NCBI GenBank assembly: GCA_934394665.1
Contig: CAKRRS010000009.1
Location: 1 to 57,588 of the forward strand
Origin: an uncultured Acetatifactor sp.
Lineage (GTDB): Bacteria; Bacillota; Clostridia; Lachnospirales; Lachnospiraceae
Length of the DNA stretch: 57,588 bases
Direction: 5' to 3'
The notes below the pieces were generated by a model, which ran no database searches, was not told the origin of the DNA, and was given only the letters and a program-made list of their open reading frames with translations. Below, in pieces: positions 7,646 to 19,747 of this stretch. The translations under genes were made by a program, and so were the position numbers. Position 1 is the first letter of the stretch. The number at the start of each line of letters is the position of its first letter.

Positions 7646-8551
7646 ATGGAAGAACTTACCTCCTGTAAAACAGCCATAGAAAACTGTAAAACATCCGGCA
7701 CTTTTGCCATTGCGCACCTCTATAAAGAAGAAAAAGCCATGGATATGCATATCCATGACTGTTACGAGATCTATTATTCCATCTGCGGCGGCAAACAGTT
7801 TCTGATCGATAACTGTTTTTATACGATTGCTCCGGGGGATCTCTTTATCATCAACCAGTATGAAAGTCACAAGCTGACCCAGATCGACAATTCTGTCCAT
7901 GAACGGATCGTTCTGTCAGTCGCACCGGATTTTATGAAACAGCTTTCAACAAAAGAGACCGATCTAGCGTTTTGTTTTACGCACCGCACAGCCCCCTATT
8001 CCCATAAGCTGTCCTTGAACAAGGAACAGCAAAAGCGTTTCCTCTATTATATTAACAAGATCACCTCCGCAGAAGGCTTTGCCCATGACATCACGGAATA
8101 TGCCGCCTTCATGGAACTGATGGTCATGCTCAACACCCTGTTCGTACGTAGTGCGGAACAAACGGGTACGGAAGCCGGCGAAGTGAAAAATGCGGCAGTC
8201 TCCTCCGAATACAGGGACAGCTCTTATCGCTACAATCATCAGGTAGATGACATTCTGCTCTATATTAACCAGAATATCTCCCAGCCGATTACCGTAGAGC
8301 AGCTGGCCGGGCAGTTCTACCTCAGTGAATCCTATATCTGCCGGATCTTCAAATCCGCCACCGGCACTACGATTAACAAATACATTACCGCCAGGCGTAT
8401 CAGTATCGCCAAAGCCGTCCTGAACGAGAACGGCAACGTCATGGAGGCTTTCGAACGCAGCGGTTTCACGGACTATAGTAACTTTTTCAAAGCCTTTACC
8501 AAAGCCGTGGGCGTTTCCCCTAAAAAGTACGCAAGCCTGAGCGTCAGTTGA
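7646..8551 (+). CDS. AraC family regulator with N-terminal cupin sensor
   Basis: This 301-residue protein has an N-terminal cupin fold (MDMHIHDCYEIYYSICGG, then IAPGDLFIINQYESHKL) that probably binds a sugar. The C-terminal AraC double helix-turn-helix (~residues 200-298) contains TVEQLAGQFYLSESYICRIFK and ends with the family signature ERSGFTDYSNFFKAFTKAVG. An AAAAAGGAGC site precedes the ATG. It is divergent from kduI with a 340-base shared upstream region, so it most likely activates the uronate operon in response to a pectin-derived intermediate; that is inferred from position. Confidence 0.88.
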   Translation: MEELTSCKTAIENCKTSGTFAIAHLYKEEKAMDMHIHDCYEIYYSICGGKQFLIDNCFYTIAPGDLFIINQYESHKLTQIDNSVHERIVLSVAPDFMKQLSTKETDLAFCFTHRTAPYSHKLSLNKEQQKRFLYYINKITSAEGFAHDITEYAAFMELMVMLNTLFVRSAEQTGTEAGEVKNAAVSSEYRDSSYRYNHQVDDILLYINQNISQPITVEQLAGQFYLSESYICRIFKSATGTTINKYITARRISIAKAVLNENGNVMEAFERSGFTDYSNFFKAFTKAVGVSPKKYASLSVS

Positions 8552-8570
8552 TCTGATACTCAGGCTTATT
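8533..8570. terminator. Bidirectional terminator between araC and yitT
   Basis: AAGCCTGAG (8533-8541) pairs with CTCAGGCTT (8559-8567), overlapping the araC stop codon. The flanking A/T runs are short on both sides, so it may serve both converging genes weakly. Confidence 0.5.
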
Positions 8571-8572
8571 AA

Positions 8573-9436
8573 TCAGTCATTCGGTCTCTGGTAGAACCGG
8601 CCCGCCAGGTTCTCCGTACGAATCATGTTGACAAAGGCCTGCGGATCCGTCTCCCGTACCGCATTCACGACTTTGTTCACCTCATCGCGTCCCACTACGG
8701 AATACAGCACATCACATTCCTGTTTGGAATAACAGCCTTCTCCCTGGATCAGTGTCGCGTCATGATGTGTGATCTCCGCAATCGCCTCATAGACGTCCTC
8801 CGGCCGCTTGGTCACGATGATCAGTGTCTGCTTCTGATAGCGTTTGTACAGCACATGCAATACCTGCGTGGAAGTATATTGGAAAATAATGGAATACAGC
8901 GCCTTGTCCCATCCGAATAACGCTCCCGCGATTCCCAGGATCACGACGTTTCCGGCAAAAATATAATTCCAGGAATCGATTCCGTACCGCTCCGACAGAA
9001 AGATTGCGATAAAATCCGTTCCGCCGCTGGTCGCGTTGGCAAACAGGCACAGGCTGATCGCCAGTGCATTGATCAGGCCTCCGAAAATAGCGATCAGCAG
9101 AATATCCTCCGTGATGGGAAATGCCGGCACCATATCCGTCAGGATACCACTCACCACGATCATCAGGCAGGAATAGCCGGTGAATTTTTTCCCGATAAAT
9201 TTAAAACTGATGACCACGGGAATGGCATTCAGGATAAAATTGATCACCGAAAAAGGCGGTTCCACATGCCATAGCATTACACTGATCTCCTGGATCAGTC
9301 TGGTCAGACCGTTAAATCCTCCCGGAATCAATCCTCCTGCCCGGACAAAGCTCTTCAGGTTTACTGCCATGATAAAAGATCCCGCCAGGATCAGAAAAGT
9401 CCGCCGCAAAGTATCACAAACACTCTTTTTGTTCAT
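8573..9436 (-). CDS. YitT family membrane protein
   Basis: The start MNKKSVCDTLRRTFLILAG at 9436 has a GGGGAGG site. The longer frame beginning at 9514 would lie inside the yfhO gene and is not needed. Five or six hydrophobic helices follow, with LKSFVRAGGLIPGGFNGLTRL and ANATSGGTDFIAIFLS typical of YitT (DUF161). The C-terminal soluble DUF2179 domain is seen as LIIVTKRPEDVYEAI...HHDATLIQGEGCYS. The molecular function of the family is not established. It overlaps the end of the yfhO gene by 23 bases, so it is translationally coupled to it. Confidence 0.88.
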   Translation of the reverse strand: MNKKSVCDTLRRTFLILAGSFIMAVNLKSFVRAGGLIPGGFNGLTRLIQEISVMLWHVEPPFSVINFILNAIPVVISFKFIGKKFTGYSCLMIVVSGILTDMVPAFPITEDILLIAIFGGLINALAISLCLFANATSGGTDFIAIFLSERYGIDSWNYIFAGNVVILGIAGALFGWDKALYSIIFQYTSTQVLHVLYKRYQKQTLIIVTKRPEDVYEAIAEITHHDATLIQGEGCYSKQECDVLYSVVGRDEVNKVVNAVRETDPQAFVNMIRTENLAGRFYQRPND

Positions 9437-11987
9437 GTGAAGCCTCCCCTCTTCCTCTCGAACCTCGACGTTTCCACAACAGACATGCGCATAATAGCAA
9501 TCCGCTTCCCACACTCACCAAAATACCAATATCCCGTCCTTCCGGTACATAGTGCATCTCAATGGTGTAATCCCCTGCCGCGAGATCAAATGCAAGTAAC
9601 GCATCCCCAAATGTCGCAGGTTCTACCGTCTCCCCATTGATTTTCACAGTCCAGCCTTTTTCATATGGCACGGATAATATCAGACGTCCTGCTTTCTGCA
9701 AATTCAGTGTACCAAAGATATGGGTACTGTCCATCTGTACATTTTCCAGATGCTCTACCGACAGCATTTCCACAGCCTGTGCCAGTACTTCTTTGTTCAA
9801 TACATAGGCTTCTGCCGATACCTTCGGAGTATCATCCGTGTCATCCCCGTTGGTCAGAGTGACTTTTTCACCTTTTTGCAGGTAACCGAGATACAGAACA
9901 GAGCCGTCCTTTAAGTCACTGTAGTCCTGTGTCTCGAGTGTTCCGCCGAGCACCTGTACCTTTTTCGTACCGGACACATTGATTCTCGCATAATAATAGC
10001 CTGCCCGGTCAGCCGTAATGCATACGTTATCTCCGGAAGCCTCGCTGGTCGCATGCTCTAACAGTTCCTCTGTGATTCCCAGATCTTCCACTAACTGATT
10101 CTGCACCCATATTCCGTTGGTACCGCTCTCCTCAGGGATATCCCATCCGGTCGGTGCCACATAACCGAACGGCAAGGTATATTTGCAATGATATAAATAA
10201 ATATCGCCGCTGTTCTGTACCGTTTCGTACAGACCGTTCTCATATTTTGCAGACTCGCCGAACATATAGTCCACATTCAAAAGTGCCGCCACGAACGCAG
10301 TCGCTCCGTCATAACCGTAATACACCTTGCTGTGACGCATGCCAATCTTTTTATACAGATCCATCACGCCGGAATTCATGGTGGAGGAAAAAACAGACGC
10401 TGTAGGATACCCTGTCAGGGTTCCGTCATTTTTCGTCTTACGGGTGAACTTCTCGATACGGAAGAAGTCATTCCCTTCCTGCTCTTTGGCCAGTTCATAC
10501 AGTGCCTTGTAATCCTCTTGATCTCCCAGGTAAGCACTCCGTCCTGTCGTTCCCAGGCTGGTGTTGAATGTATTGATACTCAATTCCGCCACCACACAGG
10601 CCAGCGTCAGAATCCCCAGAACCTGTCTGGTCAGTTCATCCTTCCTGGTCCGGTACAGATACAGAATCACTCCGTAGATTGTAACGAATACAAGTGTCAG
10701 CACTTCAATACCGGTATCAAAATCTTCGCTTTCCACGAATTTCTCACAAGCCAGTAAAAATACTACTGCTGCCAGATAACCGTACAAGATCTGTCTCGGC
10801 GAAGTCCCTTCCACATTCCGGAACGCATCATAGCACATCACCAAAATCAGGAAAATATACAAAAACGACTGTCTGGCCGGCAAAGAATCCGGATAATTCA
10901 ATCCGTGCCACAAAAAATCCAGCACATTCGTACTGAAGCTCAGCAGCAGAAATCCTGCCAGTGCCAGATTGCAGAATCTCTTTCGCACCGATATTTTTTC
11001 ATTCAGTGCATACATCGGCACCAGTAAAAATACTGCCACACCACAATAGATGTTGGGCCAGTGCTCCAGCCCTCTCTCCGTAGTCACGCACATACAGTGT
11101 CTTGCCAGCATATCTAATACGGAAAAATAAGAAGTCAGCGTACTCGGGAAATCCGAATTGCCGAAATCCGTCCGCAGAATCGCACAGACCTCCGGAATCA
11201 ATAATACCGCCGCAAGTCCGCCCGCCAATAACGACGCAAATGCAAACTTTGCAATCCGCCCGAACACTGCCCTGCATTTTCCACTGTTTTCTGCAATCTT
11301 CATTGTCTTATGTTCTGTGATCAGCAGCATTCCGAAATATAACACCAGAAAAATACAGATCATAATAGAGATATAATAGTTGGTCAGAATACACAATCCC
11401 AGCGTGACGGTATACATGACCCACCTTCCCTCTTTGACCAGATTTTCCAGCCCCAGCAAAATCAGCGGTAATAAAATCAGGCAATCCAGCCACATCACAT
11501 TCCAGTTATAAGCTGCCAGATAACCGGACAGTGCATAACACGTTGAGAACAAAAGTACCGCCTGATCTGCCTTGCCGAATGCTTTGCGCAGGTAAATGCT
11601 GAACGTAAGTCCCATGAGACCGATCCGCAGGATCACCAGATAACTCATAAACTCCATGATCAGATTTTCCGGTAGCAAAAAAACAAACCAGTTCAGCGGA
11701 CTCGCCAGATAATACACATACAGTGCGAGAAAATTTGATCCTATCCCCACATTGTAAGAATAGGACAGTCCCTCGCCTGCTTTGATCTTGTGCACAAATT
11801 CACTCAAAAAAGGCATATACTGATGGTACATGTCGGAGAATAAAAAGCTCCGGTCGCCAAAAGGATATATGCCTCTGATGATAAAAAGGATCAGCATGAC
11901 AATCGCAGGCACAAGGAATGCAAGCAGAGAAATACCTCTCTGCATTCCGCGCTCTGCGTTTGTAGCTGTCTTCGTTCTGCCGTTCAT
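9414..11987 (-). CDS. YfhO family multi-spanning membrane protein (GT-C-like)
   Basis: This 857-residue protein has about 13 membrane helices in its N-terminal two thirds and an extracytoplasmic C-terminal region, closed by a last helix (ILVSVGSGLLLCACLLW) and a basic tail. The motif GDRSFLFSDMYHQYMPF in the first loop carries the Asp expected at the catalytic site of GT-C glycosyltransferases. Characterised YfhO relatives glycosylate lipoteichoic acid or related polymers; whether this one does so is inferred. GGGAG precedes the ATG. It follows the LTA-synthase-like gene and precedes yitT, which suggests envelope-polymer work. Confidence 0.8.
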   Translation of the reverse strand: MNGRTKTATNAERGMQRGISLLAFLVPAIVMLILFIIRGIYPFGDRSFLFSDMYHQYMPFLSEFVHKIKAGEGLSYSYNVGIGSNFLALYVYYLASPLNWFVFLLPENLIMEFMSYLVILRIGLMGLTFSIYLRKAFGKADQAVLLFSTCYALSGYLAAYNWNVMWLDCLILLPLILLGLENLVKEGRWVMYTVTLGLCILTNYYISIMICIFLVLYFGMLLITEHKTMKIAENSGKCRAVFGRIAKFAFASLLAGGLAAVLLIPEVCAILRTDFGNSDFPSTLTSYFSVLDMLARHCMCVTTERGLEHWPNIYCGVAVFLLVPMYALNEKISVRKRFCNLALAGFLLLSFSTNVLDFLWHGLNYPDSLPARQSFLYIFLILVMCYDAFRNVEGTSPRQILYGYLAAVVFLLACEKFVESEDFDTGIEVLTLVFVTIYGVILYLYRTRKDELTRQVLGILTLACVVAELSINTFNTSLGTTGRSAYLGDQEDYKALYELAKEQEGNDFFRIEKFTRKTKNDGTLTGYPTASVFSSTMNSGVMDLYKKIGMRHSKVYYGYDGATAFVAALLNVDYMFGESAKYENGLYETVQNSGDIYLYHCKYTLPFGYVAPTGWDIPEESGTNGIWVQNQLVEDLGITEELLEHATSEASGDNVCITADRAGYYYARINVSGTKKVQVLGGTLETQDYSDLKDGSVLYLGYLQKGEKVTLTNGDDTDDTPKVSAEAYVLNKEVLAQAVEMLSVEHLENVQMDSTHIFGTLNLQKAGRLILSVPYEKGWTVKINGETVEPATFGDALLAFDLAAGDYTIEMHYVPEGRDIGILVSVGSGLLLCACLLWKRRGSRGRGEASHEQKECL

Positions 11988-12088
11988 AATGATATACTCC
12001 CGCGTCTTTCCATCGTCTGTTTTTCACATTTTCGCATTCTTATTATACAGTGCCGTCATGCGCAGACATAAATTCATAAGATTGCTTC

Positions 12089-13951
12089 TTACCTTCCGTA
12101 ATCAAACAGCAGATAATATTCCAGACTCCGGTAATCGTTCAATGCTTCCCCACATTCCTTCACCGTCGTAAGCGTGCCATCACTTTTTCTTACCCCGGCA
12201 GCACTGATGACCGGATATTCTTTACGAAGCTCTGTCAGACTGCTTTGCAGGGCAGGCAGCGGCAGATCACAGTTCTCCAACACATCCATGGCCAGATAGT
12301 TGGCACTGGTCTCCCCGTCCGTCTGTTCCTCGATGTCAAAATTGCTCCAGATTACATAAGGTACTTTATATTTTAACAGATTTTCCTCATCTGATAAAGT
12401 CTCGGGATCCACTTTATTATTTCTTAAGATTGGATTGCTCACATAAGTCGTGGGCTGATGGTCGCCGAAAAAGACGATCATGGTATCCTCATCTGCCTGT
12501 GAAAAATAATCGATCAGCCCCTGTAATGCGGAATCTGTCTGCTTCACCAGTGACAGATACATGGGCAATGCCTTGGAATCAATACCGTCCACCGTGATAT
12601 CCGGCATGAAATTATGGAACTCTTCCTCATATCCGCTGTGATTCTGCATGGTTACATTAAAGACGAACAGAGGCTCGCCCTCTTTTTTGTTCTCATACAG
12701 TTCAATGATTTTGGCAAAGCTGCTCTCATCGGAGATGTAATTGCGGATTCGCTTCGGATTCTTGAAATCATCCTGTGACAGGAATTCATCAAATCCCAGC
12801 AGCGGATAGACTCTGTCTCTGTCCCAGCCGCTGGCATAATAAGGGTGAATCGCCACGGTATGATAGTCCAGTTCCTTCAGATAAGACGCCAGTGACGGTG
12901 TCTCTTTCTGCACATATTGCTGATAAGCCACACTTCCCTGGGGCAAAAATCCGATGGTATTTCCCGTGAGGAATTCAAACTCCGTATTGGCAGTATTCCC
13001 ACCCAGCACGGAAACATTCAGATAGCCGGTTCTGGTATTCTCCGCACCCTTTTGCAGGCTGTGAATAAACGGCATATAGTCCTCATTGGTCGTAAAATCA
13101 CCTCTGACTGCCAGATCGGAGAATGCCTCATCCATGATCACGATAATATTGGGACGTTTCACGCTCTCAGGATCCTCCACCGCTGCCGTAAGACCTGCAG
13201 AATCCTTCCCTGCCTGCTCATACCTGCTTCCGGTTCCGTCCGCGGAATATCCTTCCGGCTTCTCCACATCCAGATATTCCAGTTCCATCAGGAATGCCAC
13301 AATGTTGCCATCTCTCTTATTCATGACGGTAGGAGTAAACAGCTTGTCATACAGGCCGAAACTTCTCACGAAATTCTCGCTCTGCACCATACCGGTATAA
13401 CCATAGATCAGTGCGACACTTAAGAGAATCAATGCTGCTCTCTTCGCAACCTTTGCCGGAGCCTTCATGTGAAAACGGCTCTCGATCAACAGCAGGATCA
13501 AAAATCCGACGATCACCAGCACCGTCTTGGCCGACAGCTCATAACTGAAATTTCCTGCCACGCTGGCTGCCGTACCGATGGAATAAATATCCCAAGGCAT
13601 AATAGGTGCAGACCGGAAGTTCAGCACATAATAATTCGCCAGTCCGGCCGCCATGAAAAAAGCCGTCTGCAGCATCAGCGCCGCACGGACATATTTCACA
13701 ATTCCGAATAGCAACAATGCCGTCAATGCATAAAACGCCATATTCAGAACCTGTGTCTTAAAATGCATCGTTGTGAACGGATTGTGCGTATACATTTCAA
13801 ACAAATAAAACGTCACAAGCGGACATACCGCAAGCGCAACACAGGAAGGAAGCTTCTCCCTCGTAATGCCTATTTTTCGAACGGAGTGACGCAAAAAGCC
13901 TGCAATGGCAGCTACGACACTTCGGATTGATTTTTTCTGTAAATAATCCAT
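12089..13951 (-). CDS. LTA-synthase-like phosphoglycerol transferase (sulfatase fold)
   Basis: This is a 620-residue protein with five N-terminal membrane helices (~40-220) and an extracellular alkaline-phosphatase/sulfatase domain (~255-610). The metal and nucleophile motifs are visible: NIIVIMDEAFSD, the nucleophile Thr in GGNTANTEFEFLTGN, and FFGDHQP near the end of the domain. LtaS-type enzymes transfer glycerol-phosphate from phosphatidylglycerol to a growing polymer or a glycolipid; some relatives modify other glycans, and the acceptor cannot be read here. AAGGAGATTAAGCA precedes the ATG. Confidence 0.85.
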   Translation of the reverse strand: MDYLQKKSIRSVVAAIAGFLRHSVRKIGITREKLPSCVALAVCPLVTFYLFEMYTHNPFTTMHFKTQVLNMAFYALTALLLFGIVKYVRAALMLQTAFFMAAGLANYYVLNFRSAPIMPWDIYSIGTAASVAGNFSYELSAKTVLVIVGFLILLLIESRFHMKAPAKVAKRAALILLSVALIYGYTGMVQSENFVRSFGLYDKLFTPTVMNKRDGNIVAFLMELEYLDVEKPEGYSADGTGSRYEQAGKDSAGLTAAVEDPESVKRPNIIVIMDEAFSDLAVRGDFTTNEDYMPFIHSLQKGAENTRTGYLNVSVLGGNTANTEFEFLTGNTIGFLPQGSVAYQQYVQKETPSLASYLKELDYHTVAIHPYYASGWDRDRVYPLLGFDEFLSQDDFKNPKRIRNYISDESSFAKIIELYENKKEGEPLFVFNVTMQNHSGYEEEFHNFMPDITVDGIDSKALPMYLSLVKQTDSALQGLIDYFSQADEDTMIVFFGDHQPTTYVSNPILRNNKVDPETLSDEENLLKYKVPYVIWSNFDIEEQTDGETSANYLAMDVLENCDLPLPALQSSLTELRKEYPVISAAGVRKSDGTLTTVKECGEALNDYRSLEYYLLFDYGR

Positions 13952-14079
13952 TGCTTAATCTCCTTACGATTCTGTAGAGATTTTAGCGCAATGACAGAAA
14001 AATAACAATTTCCGTTTTGCACACATTTGCTAACATTACAGGCTTATTTTTGTTGATTTTTACTTATATTTTACTTTAG

Positions 14080-14496
14080 TTATTTCACTTCGTATTTCCC
14101 GGCTTCTTTCAGTCGCAGCATGGCTCTCGCCATGGATGCCTGGGAGACATGGTATTCCTGGATGCTCTGCTTCTGACGCAGCTGCTCCTTGGCACGCTCC
14201 AGTGCTGCTTCCGCACGGACTCTGTCGATGTCCTCCGGGCGCTCTGCGGTATCCACCAGCATGATCACACGGTTATGGGAGATATAGACACAACCCACAC
14301 CGACTACGGCTTTGGTCCAGTCGTCCTCATCCTTTTCCTTGAAACGTACCTCGCCTTCCTTTGTAGCAATGACCATATCCTCGTGATGAGACATGATCGC
14401 CTGCTCTCCGTCCAGTGCCGGTACGATGATGATGCCGCATTTTCCGTCGTAAAATACTTTATCACTGGCAATGATCTTCAAACTGAAGGTGTTCAT
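14080..14496 (-). CDS. atpC: ATP synthase epsilon subunit
   Basis: Epsilon of F1 joins the gamma stalk to the c ring and can inhibit hydrolysis. The protein starts MNTFSLKIIASDKVFYDGKC and has the N-terminal beta-sandwich followed by a two-helix C-terminal domain (ERPEDIDRVRAEAALERAKEQL). The ATG at 14496 is preferred over the in-frame GTG two codons earlier. It is the last gene of the atp operon, 17 bases after atpD. Confidence 0.93.
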   Translation of the reverse strand: MNTFSLKIIASDKVFYDGKCGIIIVPALDGEQAIMSHHEDMVIATKEGEVRFKEKDEDDWTKAVVGVGCVYISHNRVIMLVDTAERPEDIDRVRAEAALERAKEQLRQKQSIQEYHVSQASMARAMLRLKEAGKYEVK

Positions 14497-14513
14497 ATGC
14501 ACACCGCCTTTCC

Positions 14514-16846
<2,333 letters not shown>

Positions 16847-16892
16847 GTTTTACCTCCTGTTTTCTATCTGTGTCTCACAAAAATGTTCTATC

Positions 16893-18917
16893 TTATTTCT
16901 GTAAGAACTCTTTCTTGAATTCCGTTGCCGCATCGCAGATCTGCTTGTTCAGCTCGTCATCCAGAGTCTTGGTGGTCTCCAGCTGACGAACGATATCGCT
17001 GTGCTGTTCGTTCATGTAGCTTAAGAATTTCATCTGGAAATCCTTGACCTGATCTACGGGCACATCCAGCATGACTCTGCCGTTGGCTGCACATAAAGTC
17101 ATAACCTGCTCTGCCATGCTTAAAGGTCTGCACAGCGGCTGTTTTAACAGCTCCATCAGTACATGACCGTGCTGCAGCTGCTCCTTGGTCGCATTGTCCA
17201 GGTCGGAAGCGAACTGTGTGAACACTTCCATCTCACGGAACTGTGCCAGGTCGATACGGATACTTCCGGCTGCCTTCTTCATTGCCTTCGTCTGTGCGGC
17301 ACCGCCGACACGGGATACGGACAGACCGACATTGACTGCGGGTCTCATACCGGAGAAGAACAGATCACTCTCCAGGAAGATCTGACCGTCGGTGATGGAG
17401 ATAACGTTGGTCGGAATGTATGCGGATACATCACCTGCCTGGGTCTCGATAATAGGCAGTGCAGTAATGGAACCGCCGCCCTTATCTGCGCTCAGTCTTG
17501 CGGAACGCTCCAGCAGTCTGGAATGCAGATAGAAGACGTCTCCGGGATATGCTTCACGTCCGGGAGATCTCTCCAGTAACAGGGACAATGCACGGTAAGC
17601 TACCGCATGCTTGGACAGATCATCATATACGATGAGCACGTCCTTGCCCTGATACATGAAGTACTCAGCCAGTGCCGTACCGGAATACGGTGCGATGTAC
17701 TGCAAAGGTGCAGGATCGCTGGCGGTAGCGGATACGATAATGGTATAATCCATGGCATCGTGCTTTTTCAGGGTTCCTACCAATTTGGCAATGGTGGATG
17801 CCTTCTGGCCGATGGCCACATAGATACATACCACATCCTTGCCCTTCTGGTTCAGAATCGCATCGATGGCGATGGAAGTCTTACCTGTCTGACGGTCACC
17901 GATGATCAGCTCACGCTGTCCGCGGCCGATGGGGAACATGGAGTCGATTGCCAGGATACCGGTTTCCATAGGTACTCCTACGGACTGTCTGTCCACGATG
18001 GAAGGTGCTGGCTGCTCGATTGGGCGGTAGCCTTCTTCTTTGATCGGACCTGCGCCGTCGATCGGTGCTCCCAGTGCATCCACGATTCTGCCCTTGAAGC
18101 CTTCACCTACGGGGATACCGGCTCTCTTACCGGTACGAACCACTCTGGTGCCCTCACGAATCTCGGTATCATGGCCGAACAGGATACATCCGATTTCATC
18201 TCTGCGGACATCCTGTACCATTCCTTTGACACCGGAATCAAAGATAACGATCTCGCCGTATTCCGCATGGTCAATACCATTGACATTCGCGATACCGTCA
18301 CCTACCCAGCTGACAGAACCGATCTCATTTTCCTGTGCCTGCAGGTTGAAATCTTCGATCTCACCTTTCAGAATAGAAATGATGCCCTGCTCGCTGGCTG
18401 TCTTTCCCACCTGGGAAAGCTTCTCTGCAAACTGTTTCATACGTCCATTGGTACTCCAGTCATAGACCTCGTTACCGGCACGGATGACGAAACCGCCGCC
18501 AAGAGTGGGATCTTCTTTTGTCTCGAAGATCATATCGTCTCTGTGATACTTTTTCTGTATAAAATCACGGATATTCTGCAGCTGCTCGTTTGTCGGCGCT
18601 GTCACATAGGACAGGGTCACGACGAACTCTTCCTTTTTCTCGGGAGAGAGCTCTCTGTAAGCGGTGCAGATATCATCCCACAGACCGACATCTCCGTTAT
18701 CACACAATACTTTCAGGAAATCTCTGATCTGCATCGGGAATACTTTTTCGATTACATTGTGCTTGGCAGACAGTGCCACGGCAGGAGATTCGAAGTCCAG
18801 CTTCACCTGCGGTACGGCTTTGAAGATATCGCCTGTCTGACCTACAATGTCTCCGGGGATATTCAGTTCACGCAATCTCTTTGCGTATTCTAAAGCTGTA
18901 CTAATCAATCTGTTCAC
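16893..18917 (-). CDS. atpA: Fused ATP synthase delta-alpha subunit
   Basis: One 674-codon frame carries two F1 subunits. Residues ~1-168 are delta/OSCP: helical start [16 protein letters not shown], then the conserved end [24 protein letters not shown]. Residues ~175-674 are alpha, beginning at its usual N-terminal helix ([18 protein letters not shown]), with Walker A GDRQTGKT at 340-347 and the arginine-finger region [17 protein letters not shown]. There is no stop, start or linker at the junction and no separate atpH, so delta is built in as the N-terminal extension of alpha. The GTG start at 18917 overlaps the atpF stop by 17 bases; a TTG at 18908 with AGGTGA five bases upstream is an equally plausible start. 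Confidence 0.93.
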   Translation of the reverse strand: MNRLISTALEYAKRLRELNIPGDIVGQTGDIFKAVPQVKLDFESPAVALSAKHNVIEKVFPMQIRDFLKVLCDNGDVGLWDDICTAYRELSPEKKEEFVVTLSYVTAPTNEQLQNIRDFIQKKYHRDDMIFETKEDPTLGGGFVIRAGNEVYDWSTNGRMKQFAEKLSQVGKTASEQGIISILKGEIEDFNLQAQENEIGSVSWVGDGIANVNGIDHAEYGEIVIFDSGVKGMVQDVRRDEIGCILFGHDTEIREGTRVVRTGKRAGIPVGEGFKGRIVDALGAPIDGAGPIKEEGYRPIEQPAPSIVDRQSVGVPMETGILAIDSMFPIGRGQRELIIGDRQTGKTSIAIDAILNQKGKDVVCIYVAIGQKASTIAKLVGTLKKHDAMDYTIIVSATASDPAPLQYIAPYSGTALAEYFMYQGKDVLIVYDDLSKHAVAYRALSLLLERSPGREAYPGDVFYLHSRLLERSARLSADKGGGSITALPIIETQAGDVSAYIPTNVISITDGQIFLESDLFFSGMRPAVNVGLSVSRVGGAAQTKAMKKAAGSIRIDLAQFREMEVFTQFASDLDNATKEQLQHGHVLMELLKQPLCRPLSMAEQVMTLCAANGRVMLDVPVDQVKDFQMKFLSYMNEQHSDIVRQLETTKTLDDELNKQICDAATEFKKEFLQK

Positions 18918-19389
18918 CTGTCTTTGCTATAAATTGGTTGTAAAGTTCTCTGTCTGAATCTGCGTTCTGCTTTGTTGCCACCAGTTTTGCGGTTGCTTCC
19001 ACGACCAGATCTGCGATCTGCTGTCTGGCCTGCTCCATACGCTTCTGCTCTTCCAGTGCCGCATTCTTGTCCGCATTGTCCATGATCTTCTTCGCTTCGG
19101 TCTGGGCATCTGCCACAATACGGTCATACTCTGCACTTGCCTTGCCTCTGGCTTCATTCAGGATGCCTTCTTTTTCTGCCTGAACACCGCTTAAGGATGC
19201 TTCGTACTGATTTTTCAGTTCATCAGCACTGTCCTGAGCCGCTTTGGCATCTGCATACTGCTTGTCGATTTCTGCCTGTCTCGCGTCCAGGATCTTGTGG
19301 ATGGGCTTGATCAGGAAGATTTTCACGATGGCAAAGATGATCAACAGATTCAGGATGGTCCATACAATATTAATATCTAATCTCAGCAT
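18901..19389 (-). CDS. atpF: ATP synthase b subunit
   Basis: The peripheral stalk subunit of F0 has one N-terminal membrane helix ([20 protein letters not shown]), then a long charged coiled coil (~30-150) rich in Ala, Glu, Gln and Lys. The length of 162 is normal. GAAAGGATGAAAACTC precedes the ATG. Its stop overlaps the start of the delta-alpha gene, so the stalk and its F1 anchor are translated in sequence. Confidence 0.95.
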   Translation of the reverse strand: MLRLDINIVWTILNLLIIFAIVKIFLIKPIHKILDARQAEIDKQYADAKAAQDSADELKNQYEASLSGVQAEKEGILNEARGKASAEYDRIVADAQTEAKKIMDNADKNAALEEQKRMEQARQQIADLVVEATAKLVATKQNADSDRELYNQFIAKTGEQID

Positions 19390-19448
19390 GAGTTTTCATC
19401 CTTTCTTGTGTTTCGTTATATGTTTGTGCCGTTTCCGGCTTCGGATAG

Positions 19449-19664
19449 TTATGCCATGAATAAGATGATCAGGATACCGATAACGAAACCGTAAATAGCG
19501 GTTGCCTCTGCCAGCGCACCACCTAACAGTAAGATCTTGGTGATCTTGCTCTCTGCTTCCGGCTGTCTTGCAACTGCCTCTGCTGCCTTACTTGTTGCGA
19601 TACCGATACCGATACCTGCACCGATACATGCTAATGCTGCAATACCTGCTCCAATTGCTATCAT
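19449..19664 (-). CDS. atpE: ATP synthase c subunit
   Basis: This 71-residue two-helix proteolipid has the polar loop ARQPEA and the ion-binding carboxylate in [11 protein letters not shown]. Compared with the sodium-binding Ilyobacter c subunit, the helix-1 glutamine is replaced ([10 protein letters not shown] instead of GVGQGYAAGK) and the serine after the glutamate is alanine, so the site looks like a proton type. GGAGG lies 10 bases before the ATG. It forms the rotor ring with the a and b subunits encoded on either side. Confidence 0.95.
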   Translation of the reverse strand: MIAIGAGIAALACIGAGIGIGIATSKAAEAVARQPEAESKITKILLLGGALAEATAIYGFVIGILIILFMA

Positions 19665-19747
19665 AATTGTTTTCCTCCATTTGTGTGAATTAATGTTTCA
19701 TAACCCTGCCATACGAAAATTGTGTTTCACGCACGTTGGTTATTCAG

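Noticed and set aside
17607..18893. Long plus-strand open frame (428 codons) opposite the ATP synthase delta-alpha gene
   Set aside because: Its translation is Cys/His/Ile-rich with no domain, it has no ribosome binding site, and it mirrors the codon pattern of the real gene on the other strand.
18860..18960. Separate small atpH gene at the start of the delta-alpha frame
   Set aside because: No stop codon separates the parts: the delta C-terminal motif and the alpha N-terminal helix are in one continuous frame.
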